A stretch of DNA of 64,000 nucleotides. Source: Microbulbifer sp. SAOS-129_SWC (GTDB taxonomy: Bacteria > Pseudomonadota > Gammaproteobacteria > Pseudomonadales > Cellvibrionaceae). A program made the position numbers and the translations under genes. The notes below the pieces were generated by a model. It did not search any database, was not told the origin of the DNA, and saw only the letters and a list, made by a program, of their open reading frames with translations. The stretch lies in NCBI RefSeq assembly GCF_039696035.1, contig NZ_CP155567.1, forward strand, positions 571,001 through 635,000, written 5' to 3'. Every line of letters starts with the position of its first letter. The first letter of the stretch is position 1. Positions 56,771 to 64,000 of this stretch are shown piece by piece.

Positions 56771-58576
56771 TTATTTTCGGTAAAAGTTGTCGATATCCTG
56801 AGGCAGGATAATGCCGGCAGCATTGTTGTCCAGTGCGCCACCGTAGCCGCGGTTGATATAGAGGGCGTCGGCGCCGGTTTTCTCAAGCTTTTGCTGGGCT
56901 TCCAGTAGGGTTGAGCGCCAATTCAGCGGTGCCGGCTGGTGGCGCTCGCCGGGCAGCTTGAGCAGGTCGATATCCTCCGGTGGCTGCGCTTCCTGACCTT
57001 CTTCGGCCGCCTCGGAGCGCGCCTCGCGGCGGCGCTGCAGGAAACTCGCGAGGTCGGCGGCACGCAGCACTTGCGGCGCCGGTTCGTCCGGGAGGTCGAT
57101 GAGTATCCATTGCGGATGCTGCTCGATCAGCCGCCCGGCCGCGGTTTCACCGACCCGCCGCGCCGAGACCACGAAGCGCCGCTCCATGACACTGGCGACG
57201 CCGATACGATTCAGCATCTGCTGGCGCCAGCTGGGGGTGCCGCTCTTGTCCAGTGCGCGCAGGGTTTCCTGGAAGACACCCTCGGTGCCGAAGAAATAGC
57301 GGCACACCAGGCAGGCGACCACGATCATCATCATGCCGGCGAACAGTACATTGGGGTTGTAGGTCAGTTCGAGAATCGCCAGCAGCGCCGCCAGCGGCGC
57401 GTTCAACAGCGCCGCCATCATCGCCGCCATGCCCACCATGGCGTAAAAGCCCGGGCTGGCGGTATTACTGCCCAGCCACAGATTGGTCAGCGCCCCGGCA
57501 ATGCCTCCGAGGCAGGCGCCGAGGACCAGGCTGGGGCCGATAACGCCGCCGGGGATCCCCAGCGCGCTGCCAAAAGAAGTGGCGACCAGTTTGGCGGCGG
57601 TGATCGCCAGCAGTGACGCGAGCCCGAGTTTGCCCATCATTGCCAGGCCCAGGGTGTCGTAGCCAGCACCGAGGATTTCCGGCACCCAGATGCCGAGGGT
57701 GCCGGTCACCAGGCCGACAGCGAGGAAGCGGGCCAGCGGCGAGCGCTGCTGCAGCGGCGCAATGCGGCGCTGCACGTAGATAAACAGGGCGGCGAGCACG
57801 CCGATCACGACGGCGCACAGCAGCAGCACCGGCAGCTCTGACATCGAATTGAGGCGGATGGAAGGGACATTGAAGATCGGTTCGCTGCCGAACGCCAACT
57901 GCGTTACGGCACTGCCGGCCACTGCGGCCAGTATCACCGGCAGGAAGCCGGTGACCGAATATTCCAGCATTACCACTTCCATGGCGAAAACCACGCCCGC
58001 GAGCGGTGTGTTGAACGAGGCGGCGATGGCGGCGGCGACGCCGCACCCCAGCAGGCTGCGCGCGGAGTTGTTGGGCAGCTTCAGCTTGTGCGCCACCCAG
58101 CTGCCGCTGGCGGCGCCCAGGTGGACCGAGGGCCCCTCGCGGCCCACCGAGTGGCCGCCGAGCAGTGTGGCGGCTCCGGCAACGAACTGTACCAGCGCGT
58201 TGAGCGGCGGCATTTGTGCCTGGTGATTGTGCAGGCGGTCGAGCACGTGCACGACGCCCACTTGTCGCCGGCTGGGCTTGAGCAGTTCGAAGATGGCGCC
58301 GAGCAGCAGGGCGCTGAATACCGGCAGGGCGAAGCGCCACAGGTGCGGCAGGGATTCGAAATGGTCCGGCGCCGACAGGAATAGCCGCGCCGGCCACTCG
58401 CTGGCGAAGCGAAAGGCCACGGTGACAATGCCGGCACAGGCGCCGGTCAGCAGTGCCATCACCAGCAGCGGCGCCAGCGCATCCTGGGAGGCGAGCTGCA
58501 GGCGCAGCTTCTCCAGGCCGCGCTCGCGAATGGGCCACGGGGATTTGGGGGGCGCTTGCCGGGGGCCTTTTGACAC
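56771..58576 (-). CDS. ClC family chloride channel/antiporter
   Basis: 601-residue ClC protein with about 11 membrane helices. The gating-glutamate motif GREGPSVHLG (E147) and the GIPGGVIGPSLVLGA segment (GxFxP-like) are present, while the Ser-containing GSGIP motif is not seen in its usual place, so ion selectivity may differ. The ~160-residue C-terminal cytosolic part is CBS-like with charged linkers. The GTG start has AAGGA six to seven bases upstream. Leftward with hemJ 34 bp downstream; divergent from argC. Confidence 0.88.
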   Translation of the reverse strand: MSKGPRQAPPKSPWPIRERGLEKLRLQLASQDALAPLLVMALLTGACAGIVTVAFRFASEWPARLFLSAPDHFESLPHLWRFALPVFSALLLGAIFELLKPSRRQVGVVHVLDRLHNHQAQMPPLNALVQFVAGAATLLGGHSVGREGPSVHLGAASGSWVAHKLKLPNNSARSLLGCGVAAAIAASFNTPLAGVVFAMEVVMLEYSVTGFLPVILAAVAGSAVTQLAFGSEPIFNVPSIRLNSMSELPVLLLCAVVIGVLAALFIYVQRRIAPLQQRSPLARFLAVGLVTGTLGIWVPEILGAGYDTLGLAMMGKLGLASLLAITAAKLVATSFGSALGIPGGVIGPSLVLGACLGGIAGALTNLWLGSNTASPGFYAMVGMAAMMAALLNAPLAALLAILELTYNPNVLFAGMMMIVVACLVCRYFFGTEGVFQETLRALDKSGTPSWRQQMLNRIGVASVMERRFVVSARRVGETAAGRLIEQHPQWILIDLPDEPAPQVLRAADLASFLQRRREARSEAAEEGQEAQPPEDIDLLKLPGERHQPAPLNWRSTLLEAQQKLEKTGADALYINRGYGGALDNNAAGIILPQDIDNFYRK

Positions 58577-58600
58577 CGCACATCCTTATCGGGCAGAAGC

Positions 58601-58629
58601 TTGTGTTAGAGTTGCTCGCCTGATTATAC
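58601..58629 (+). promoter_or_regulatory. Probable argC promoter
   Basis: TTGTGT (58601-58606), 17 bases, TTATAC (58624-58629), located 50 bp before the argC start. Both hexamers match the sigma70 consensus moderately. No ARG box is evident. Confidence 0.45.
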
Positions 58630-58681
58630 AGAGGAAGCGGCCGTAAGCGGCGGCCGTGCCGAGCAGGAGGGCAGGAGCAAA

Positions 58682-59728
58682 GTGATCAAGGTAGCAATCG
58701 TCGGAGGTACCGGCTACACCGGAGTGGAGTTGATGCGCCTGATCGCGGCGCACCCGCAGGCGGAGCTCACCGCGATCACGTCTCGCGCACTGGCTGGCAC
58801 CCCGGTGGCGGAACTTTTCCCGAGCCTGCGAGGTCACTGCAATCTCGCCTTTTGCGAACCGGATACAGAGCTGCTGGCGGGTTGCGACCTGGTGTTTTTC
58901 GCCACACCCCATGGCGTAGCCCAGGCCCAGGTACCGGAGCTGGTGCGGCGCGGCGTGCGCGTGATCGACCTGTCGGCGGATTTCCGTCTGCAGGACATTC
59001 CCACCTGGGAGCACTGGTACGGCCAGCCCCACGTGGCGCCGGAACTGGCGGCGCAGGCGGTCTACGGACTGCCGGAGGTGAACCGCGCGGCGATCGCCGG
59101 CGCGCAGCTGGTGGCCTGCCCGGGCTGTTACCCGACCGCGATTCAGCTGGGCTGGATTCCGTTGCTGGAGCGCGGCGCGGTAGACGCGACGCAGCTGATC
59201 GCCAGTGCCGCCAGCGGTGCCAGTGGCGCCGGGCGCCAGGGCAAGACGGAACTGCTGTTCGCCGAGAACAGTGACAATTTCCGCGCCTATGCCGCCGGCG
59301 GCCACCGCCATCTGCCGGAGATTGAACAGGGGCTGCGCCGCGCCCAGCCGCAGGATGCCGCGCCGGCGCAGGTGACGTTTGTGCCGCACCTGTTGCCGAT
59401 GGTGCGCGGTATCCACGCCACCCTGTTTGCGCCGCTGGCGGACGGGCAGAGTGTCGAGGCGCTGCAGCGCCTGTTCGAGGAGCGCTACGCCGACGAGGCG
59501 TTTGTCGACGTGTTGCCGGCGGGCAGTCACCCGCAGACGCGCAGTGTCCGCGGCACCAATGTGTGTCGTATCGCACTGCAGCAGCCCCAGGGGCGCGATA
59601 CCCTTGTGGTCATGTCGGTGATCGACAACCTGGCCAAGGGGGCGTCGGCGCAGGCGGTGCAGAACATGAACATCATGTTTGGCCTAAATGAGACACAGGG
59701 GCTGGAGAGCCCCGCGCTGCTGCCTTAA
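58682..59728 (+). CDS. argC: N-acetyl-gamma-glutamyl-phosphate reductase
   Basis: NADPH-dependent third step of arginine synthesis. 348 residues: [17 protein letters not shown] (dinucleotide-binding), [19 protein letters not shown], the catalytic C149 in [18 protein letters not shown] and [13 protein letters not shown]. The GTG start has AGGAG four bases before it. First gene of a rightward run with the DUF6776 and bactofilin genes, as in Pseudomonas. Confidence 0.96.
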   Translation: MIKVAIVGGTGYTGVELMRLIAAHPQAELTAITSRALAGTPVAELFPSLRGHCNLAFCEPDTELLAGCDLVFFATPHGVAQAQVPELVRRGVRVIDLSADFRLQDIPTWEHWYGQPHVAPELAAQAVYGLPEVNRAAIAGAQLVACPGCYPTAIQLGWIPLLERGAVDATQLIASAASGASGAGRQGKTELLFAENSDNFRAYAAGGHRHLPEIEQGLRRAQPQDAAPAQVTFVPHLLPMVRGIHATLFAPLADGQSVEALQRLFEERYADEAFVDVLPAGSHPQTRSVRGTNVCRIALQQPQGRDTLVVMSVIDNLAKGASAQAVQNMNIMFGLNETQGLESPALLP

Positions 59729-59785
59729 AATCGGCGGCAAATACCACCAACTACCGACTAAACAGATAACAAAACAACGGATTCC

Positions 59786-60529
59786 ATGGCGCGCAAAGTA
59801 AAAGGCAGCAAGCAGTACCGCATGAAAGTGGTACCCCATCGCCCGTTCTGGGGCCCCCTGTCGATCGTTGGGGTGGCGCTGCTGGTGCTGACGACCACCG
59901 CCGCGGCCTTTTACGCCGGTCAGCACCACCTGCGGCAGACACTCGACCAGAAAAGCCGGGACTTCACCTATGCGCAGAAGCAGCTCGACAAGCTGCACGC
60001 GGACAACGAGTCGCTGCGTCAGCGCGCGATTACCGCAGAGCAGTCCCTGACCATCGGGCAGAAGGCCGGTGAGAAGGTGCGCGCAGAGCTGGTGGCGAAA
60101 GATGACCGCATCGCCGAGCTCAAGCAGGAAATCTCTTTCTACCGGGGCCTGATGGCGCCCGCCGACGGCAGCGATGGCGTTTCCATCGGCCGCTTCAGTA
60201 TTTCGCAGACGACCGATCCGCGGCGTTTCCAGTTCAAGCTACTGGTGCAGCAATCGGCGACGCGACACAACGTCGTGACGGGGCATGCCACCTTCACCGT
60301 TGTGGGCAGTCAGGATGGACAGCCAAAACGCTTTCCGCTCAGCGCCCTCTCGGCGCAGGTGGATAGCGAATCGATCCCCCTGCGCTTCAAATACTTCCAG
60401 AATATTGAAGGGGAGCTACAGTTGCCCCAGGGCTTTGAGCCGGAAGGCGTCGAGCTGTCCCTCAAGTCCGGTGGTCGCAAGGGTTTCAATATCGACCAGC
60501 GTTACGGCTGGCTGGTGCAGAAAAGCTAG
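59786..60529 (+). CDS. DUF6776 family membrane protein
   Basis: 247 residues of unknown function. Basic N-terminus, one membrane helix (about 24-44), a predicted coiled coil (about 48-120: TLDQKSRDFTYAQKQLDKLH, ELVAKDDRIAELKQEI), and a beta-rich C-terminal domain (RFSISQTTDPRRFQFKLLVQ ... RYGWLVQKS). Orientation suggests the coiled coil and C-domain are periplasmic. It lies between argC and bactofilin, an order kept in related bacteria; a bactofilin-linked envelope role is a guess. Confidence 0.8.
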   Translation: MARKVKGSKQYRMKVVPHRPFWGPLSIVGVALLVLTTTAAAFYAGQHHLRQTLDQKSRDFTYAQKQLDKLHADNESLRQRAITAEQSLTIGQKAGEKVRAELVAKDDRIAELKQEISFYRGLMAPADGSDGVSIGRFSISQTTDPRRFQFKLLVQQSATRHNVVTGHATFTVVGSQDGQPKRFPLSALSAQVDSESIPLRFKYFQNIEGELQLPQGFEPEGVELSLKSGGRKGFNIDQRYGWLVQKS

Positions 60530-60562
60530 CCGTCGCGCTGATCCACGAGGTTTGAGTGAATT

Positions 60563-61003
60563 ATGTTAAGAAAGAAAGAAAAGGCTAAGACTATGGCGAG
60601 CTCCGGCAGCAACCACACTACTCTGATTGCGAACCAGACCGAAGTGTCCGGCGACATGCATTTCCGTGGCAATCTGGTGATCGAGGGCCGGGTGCGCGGT
60701 AACGTCAGCGCGCACAGCGACAGCGATGCCCGCCTGCAGATCGTCGAGGGCGGCATGATCGAGGGCGAGATCCGCGTACCGCACGTGGTGATCAACGGCG
60801 ACGTGAAAGGCAATGTGTACGCCTCGCGCCACCTGGAGCTGAGCACCAAGGCGATGGTCGAGGGCAATGTCCACTACAAGCTGATCGAGATGGTCAAGGG
60901 TGCCCAGGTCAACGGCGCACTGGTGTCCAATGTGGACATGGAAAATACCGGCGAGCCGCGCATGATCGAGTACTCGGACGAAACCGTCATCGACGCCGAG
61001 TAA
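60563..61003 (+). CDS. Bactofilin (polymer-forming cytoskeletal protein)
   Basis: 146-residue bactofilin, a protein that self-assembles into filaments from right-handed beta-helices and often localises cell-wall enzymes. The central region (about 20-120) shows the repeating Val/Ile-Gly pattern: GDMHFRGNLVIEGRVRGNV, GGMIEGEIRVPHVVINGDVK, GNVYASRHLELSTKAMVEGN. The start at 60563 is likely, but an in-frame ATG ten codons later (60593) has AAAGG eight bases upstream. Confidence 0.93.
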   Translation: MLRKKEKAKTMASSGSNHTTLIANQTEVSGDMHFRGNLVIEGRVRGNVSAHSDSDARLQIVEGGMIEGEIRVPHVVINGDVKGNVYASRHLELSTKAMVEGNVHYKLIEMVKGAQVNGALVSNVDMENTGEPRMIEYSDETVIDAE

Positions 61004-61028
61004 TCCTCTCCGGTTCCCGCCCCGACCG

Positions 61029-61056
61029 GCGGGTCTGCACTACGTGCGGCCCGCCG
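61029..61056. terminator. Hairpin after the bactofilin gene
   Basis: GGCGGG...GCAC pairs with GTGC...CCCGCC around a TAC loop, ten bases before the erpA control region. There is no U-run; it may still end or stabilise the upstream transcript. Confidence 0.4.
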
Positions 61057-61063
61057 CTTCACT

Positions 61064-61096
61064 ATACTTGACTGATTTCCTTGGTTTTAGCAAGAT
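61064..61096 (+). promoter_or_regulatory. IscR type-1-like box with erpA promoter
   Basis: Bases 61064-61088 begin ATACTTGACTGATTT and continue CCTTGGTTTT, closely following the E. coli iscR-promoter site (ATAGTTGACC-AATTT-ACTCGG). TTGACT (61068-61073) inside it serves as -35, with CAAGAT (61091-61096) as a weak -10 after 17 bases. Iron-sulfur-loaded IscR bound here would block transcription, linking erpA to cluster status. Confidence 0.6.
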
Positions 61097-61157
61097 GGCG
61101 GCATCTGGGCTGCGTCCTGCGTGATTTTTGTGCAGCCTGTTTCACTGAGAGAGACCT

Positions 61158-61511
61158 ATGTCAGAAGCTGTTTCCTTTTCTCCCGAGCCGGTCGCTGTCA
61201 CCGAGCGGGCCGTGGCCAAGGTCAAGAGCCTGCTGGAGGATGAGGGCAATCCGGAACTGAAGTTGCGCGTATTCGTGACCGGCGGCGGCTGCTCCGGTTT
61301 CCAGTACGGCTTTACCTTCGATGAGCTGGTGGCGGAAGACGATGCGGTGATCGATAAAGACGGCATTCAGGTGCTGGTCGATGCCATGAGCTATCCCTAT
61401 CTGGTAGGCGCCAGCGTCGACTATGAGGAGGGCCTGTCCGGCTCGCGCTTCGTGGTGCAGAACCCCAACGCCTCCTCCACCTGTGGCTGCGGCTCCTCCT
61501 TCTCTATCTAG
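61158..61511 (+). CDS. erpA: Iron-sulfur cluster insertion protein ErpA
   Basis: A-type carrier that delivers Fe-S clusters to apoproteins such as IspG/IspH. 117 residues with the three invariant cysteines: C45 in GGGCSGFQY and C109/C111 in STCGCGSS. Preceded by AGAGAGA and an IscR-like promoter; placed between bactofilin and the convergent anmK as in Pseudomonas. Confidence 0.95.
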   Translation: MSEAVSFSPEPVAVTERAVAKVKSLLEDEGNPELKLRVFVTGGGCSGFQYGFTFDELVAEDDAVIDKDGIQVLVDAMSYPYLVGASVDYEEGLSGSRFVVQNPNASSTCGCGSSFSI

Positions 61512-61665
61512 CGTCCCGTCCCGGGGTGCTGCGTCTCCCCGGTCTTGTCCGTACTCTCGAAAAGCCTGCATCCGTCGAATAAGGTGCGCCCCACGCACCT
61601 GGTGCGCGCGCCGCAGTAGGGTGACTCAGCTCCGAGGCCCCGAGCGCCGGGTCGCAAGCGTGCCA

Positions 61666-62775
61666 TCACGCCGGATAGATCCCCCCCAGCACCGTTTCCC
61701 GTTCGGCACCGGTCACCGCCGGACAGTTACCCGGTAACCCGTGCAGGGTCTGGCGCGCCAGCCAGGCAAAACCCACCGCTTCGAGCCAGTCGGCATCGAT
61801 GCCGTAGTCATCGGTGGTGGTCACGCTCCAGTTCGGCAGTCGCCGGCGCAACCGCGTGAGCAGGTCCTTGTTGCGGGCGCCGCCGCCGCAGACCAGCAGC
61901 TCGCCGCCGCCGGCAAAGCGCGTTGCCGCGTCGGCGATACTGGCCGCGGTAACCTCGGCCAGGGTGGCCTGGACATCGGCCGGTGTTGCCGCCACACCGG
62001 CGCGGGCGCGTTCCAGCCAGTCGGCATTGAACGTCTCGCGACCGGTGCTCTTGGGCGCTGCTGCGGCGAAGTAGGGGGCGGCTTGCAGGCGCTCGAACAG
62101 TTCGGGTTGCACCCGGCCACTGGCGGCCCAGGCGCCATCGCGGTCGAAGCTCATGCCCAGATTCAGTCCCACCCAGTAGTCGAGCAGCGCATTGCCGGGC
62201 CCGGTGTCGTAGCCGCGCACGCCGCCGTCTGGTGTCAGTTCGGTGATGTTGGCCATGCCGCCGATATTGACCACGGCGCGGTGGCGCTCGCTGCTGAATA
62301 CGGCGCGGTGGAAGGCGGGCATCAGCGGTGCGCCCTGACCGCCCAGTGCCATATCGCGGCGGCGAAAATCCGCCACCGTGGTGATGCCGGTTAGGGCGGC
62401 GATGGTGTTGGGGTCGCCGATCTGCAGGGAGAAGGGCCAGTTGAGGCTGCCCGGCGGGCGATGCCGCACCGTCTGGCCGTGGCTGCCGATGGCGGTCACC
62501 TCCGCGGCGGCGACGCCGGCGCGCTCGAGCAGTGCCAGTGTGGCCTCGGCGAAAGCCTGGCCTATCTGGCGGTCGAGCTGGCCGGCGCGATCGAGTTCCG
62601 AGGGGCCGGGGGCACAGAGGGCGAGAATCGCCTCGCGCAGGGTGGGGTCTATGGAGTGCCCGAGGGCCGCGCGCACGCTGGGCGCGACCGGGTCCTGTTG
62701 GCCAAATTCCACCAGCACCGCGTCGATCGAGTCGACGCTGGTGCCGGACATCAGCCCGATGTAGAGCTCCGCCAT
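61666..62775 (-). CDS. anmK: Anhydro-N-acetylmuramic acid kinase
   Basis: Cleaves and phosphorylates 1,6-anhydro-MurNAc to MurNAc-6-phosphate during peptidoglycan recycling. 369 residues: GLMSGTSVDSIDAVLVEF (P-loop-like start), IGSHGQTVRH with the catalytic-site His, VADFRRRDMALGGQGAPLMP, NIGGMANIT, GYDTGPGNALLD and LLVCGGGARN. Together with amgK-murU at 17.5-19.3 kb the window holds two entry points for recovered muramyl sugars. Confidence 0.95.
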   Translation of the reverse strand: MAELYIGLMSGTSVDSIDAVLVEFGQQDPVAPSVRAALGHSIDPTLREAILALCAPGPSELDRAGQLDRQIGQAFAEATLALLERAGVAAAEVTAIGSHGQTVRHRPPGSLNWPFSLQIGDPNTIAALTGITTVADFRRRDMALGGQGAPLMPAFHRAVFSSERHRAVVNIGGMANITELTPDGGVRGYDTGPGNALLDYWVGLNLGMSFDRDGAWAASGRVQPELFERLQAAPYFAAAAPKSTGRETFNADWLERARAGVAATPADVQATLAEVTAASIADAATRFAGGGELLVCGGGARNKDLLTRLRRRLPNWSVTTTDDYGIDADWLEAVGFAWLARQTLHGLPGNCPAVTGAERETVLGGIYPA

Positions 62776-62793
62776 GAAGTCGGATCCGCTGGT

Positions 62794-64000
62794 TTAATTG
62801 ACGCTGCTATTGTCGCTGTCGTCGTCGCGCTGGGCCAGGGCCGGGCGCTGATAATTTTCCAGCTGGGCGAGCAGCGGCTGCGTCTGGGTGCGGAAACGGT
62901 CCATCTCCGAACTCGGAATCGACTTGGCCTTGGGCAGCTTACTGACGATGGTGGCCGGGTTGCGGTGTTGGCCGTTTACCAGGAACTCGTAGTGCAGGTG
63001 CGGGCCGGTGGCGTAGCCGGTGGAGCCCACGTTACCGATGATCTGGCGCTGCTTGACCCGATCGCCGGTCTTGACCCGGCGTTTGCTCAGGTGCAGGTAG
63101 CGGGTCATGTAGTGCTGGCCGTGTTGAATAAAGATGTAGTTGCCGTTGGGCTTGCTATAGCCGGATTTGACCACGCGGCCGTCGCCGGCGGCGTAGACCG
63201 GGGTGCCGGTGGGGGCGGCGTAATCGGTGCCATAGTGCGGGCGACGGGTCTTGAAGATCGGGTGCAGGCGACGCGGGTTGTAGCTGGAGCTGATGCGGGT
63301 GAAATCCACCGGAGTGCGGATAAACGCCTTGCGCATGCTCCGGCCGTCGGGGGTGTAGTAGTTGGCATCGCCGTGGATATCCACATAGCGCACCGCGTTG
63401 AAGGTTTTTCCGCGGTTGGTAAAGCTGACCGCCTGAATGGGGCCATTGCCGATTTTCTTGCCGTCGAGGAATTTTTCCTCGTACATCACGCCGAAGCTGT
63501 CGCCCTTGCGGATATCGAGCGCGAAATCGATATCCGAACTGAACACGTCAGCCATTTCCATGATCAGGTTGCCGCTCAGGCCGGCATCGCTACCGGCGAC
63601 AAACAGCGAGCTTTTGATCTCGGCCTTGCGGTAGGCGGTGTAGTTTTCCGGCTGACGCTGGTGCAGCGCGTACTTGAAGGCGCCGCTGTCGCCGCGGCTG
63701 AATTCCTCGAGGTTGAGGGCATCGCGGTGCAGTTCCAGGTTCTGCAGCGCCCCGCTGTGGTCGGTGCGAAACGTCAGGCTTTCGCCCGGATTCAGGTCGG
63801 CCAGTTGCCGGGCCTTGCCGCCGCTGGCCAGCAGCTGGTACATCTCGGCGGTGTTGACGCCGGCGCGCTCGAACAGGTCGGACAGGGTGTCGCCCTGTTT
63901 CACTTTCAGGGTCTTTGTCTGCAGTGTCTGCTGCGGCTCTGCGGCAGCCGCGGAGGTCGCTGCCGCGGAGTGTGCCGCGGCACCGGGCACCATTGGCTCG
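62794..64000 (-). CDS. M23 family metallopeptidase with LysM-like domain (N-terminus cut by window end)
   Basis: Zinc endopeptidase of peptidoglycan, envelope located. About 402 residues are visible: an Ala-rich start, a LysM/OapA-like domain (KQGDTLSDLFERAGVN), a middle domain, then the M23 catalytic domain with the zinc ligands in PHYGTDYAAPTG (HxxxD) and GPHLHYEFLVNG (HLH). An ATG occurs at 63993 but the frame stays open to the window end, so the signal sequence or membrane anchor probably lies beyond. Downstream anmK is 18 bp away. Same order as the Pseudomonas anmK-peptidase-tyrS region. Confidence 0.92.
   Translation of the reverse strand, partial: EPMVPGAAAHSAAATSAAAAEPQQTLQTKTLKVKQGDTLSDLFERAGVNTAEMYQLLASGGKARQLADLNPGESLTFRTDHSGALQNLELHRDALNLEEFSRGDSGAFKYALHQRQPENYTAYRKAEIKSSLFVAGSDAGLSGNLIMEMADVFSSDIDFALDIRKGDSFGVMYEEKFLDGKKIGNGPIQAVSFTNRGKTFNAVRYVDIHGDANYYTPDGRSMRKAFIRTPVDFTRISSSYNPRRLHPIFKTRRPHYGTDYAAPTGTPVYAAGDGRVVKSGYSKPNGNYIFIQHGQHYMTRYLHLSKRRVKTGDRVKQRQIIGNVGSTGYATGPHLHYEFLVNGQHRNPATIVSKLPKAKSIPSSEMDRFRTQTQPLLAQLENYQRPALAQRDDDSDNSSVN

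Overview
The window is a high-GC, gene-dense stretch of a gammaproteobacterial chromosome made mostly of housekeeping genes. Gene content (Vfr-type CRP, Coq7-type hydroxylase, AmgK/MurU recycling pair, argC-DUF6776-bactofilin-erpA-anmK-M23 order, dusB-fis, accBC-aroQ, separate trpE/trpGDC) and a secreted GH5-CBM6 polysaccharidase point to a marine Cellvibrionales/Pseudomonadales-type organism. Microbulbifer is the best guess; this is inference from protein style and not a database match. No rRNA, tRNA, CRISPR array, prophage or full insertion sequence was seen.

Layout. 1-2.9 kb: folM-like reductase and cca, then a probable small RNA gene and an HTH/receiver-like regulator. 2.95-7.85 kb: the spoVR-yeaH-prkA stress operon. 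8.2-11.3 kb: galE, a CapA-type phosphatase and apaH. 11.3-17.3 kb: rsmA-pdxA-surA-lptD (outer-membrane biogenesis), capped at the rsmA 3' end by a MITE-like element. 17.5-24.5 kb: amgK-murU, rpe, and trpEGDC preceded by a REP-like sequence and a Trp-rich leader peptide. 24.6-33.7 kb: vfr, an OsmC-like protein, coq7, purD, purH, fis-dusB, a DUF3426 protein and prmA. 34-38.4 kb: accC-accB-aroQ and dsbD. 38.5-48.4 kb: a lipoprotein of unknown function, a PCuAC copper chaperone, a YajG-like lipoprotein, a PAS-GGDEF-EAL protein, a PfkB sugar/nucleoside kinase, mrcB (PBP1B), an unusual winged-helix/membrane/receiver protein, a LuxR-type HTH protein and a rhomboid protease. 48.5-58.6 kb: GH5 enzyme, hemB, MAPEG protein, gntR-benE, hemL, a divergent ThiD-family kinase, hemJ and a ClC channel. 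58.7-64 kb: argC, DUF6776, bactofilin, erpA, anmK and an M23 endopeptidase cut by the window end.

Themes. Cell-envelope building and recycling recur (lptD, surA, amgK, murU, mrcB, anmK, M23 peptidase, bactofilin), as does haem synthesis (hemB, hemL, hemJ). Between the genes I found two families of dispersed palindromic elements, each with two copies in the window: a roughly 170-bp MITE-like element with YTAR ends that abuts the stop codons of rsmA and hemJ, and a roughly 100-bp palindrome with a conserved core that lies in transcription-parallel gaps in the trp and acc/prmA regions. Regulatory sequences that can be argued from the bases alone are a near-perfect sigma70 promoter plus terminator for an ~80-nt RNA, a trp leader, an IscR type-1-like box at erpA, a CRP/Vfr-like box at the start of the winged-helix/membrane/receiver gene, and GTATAC operators at benE-gntR.
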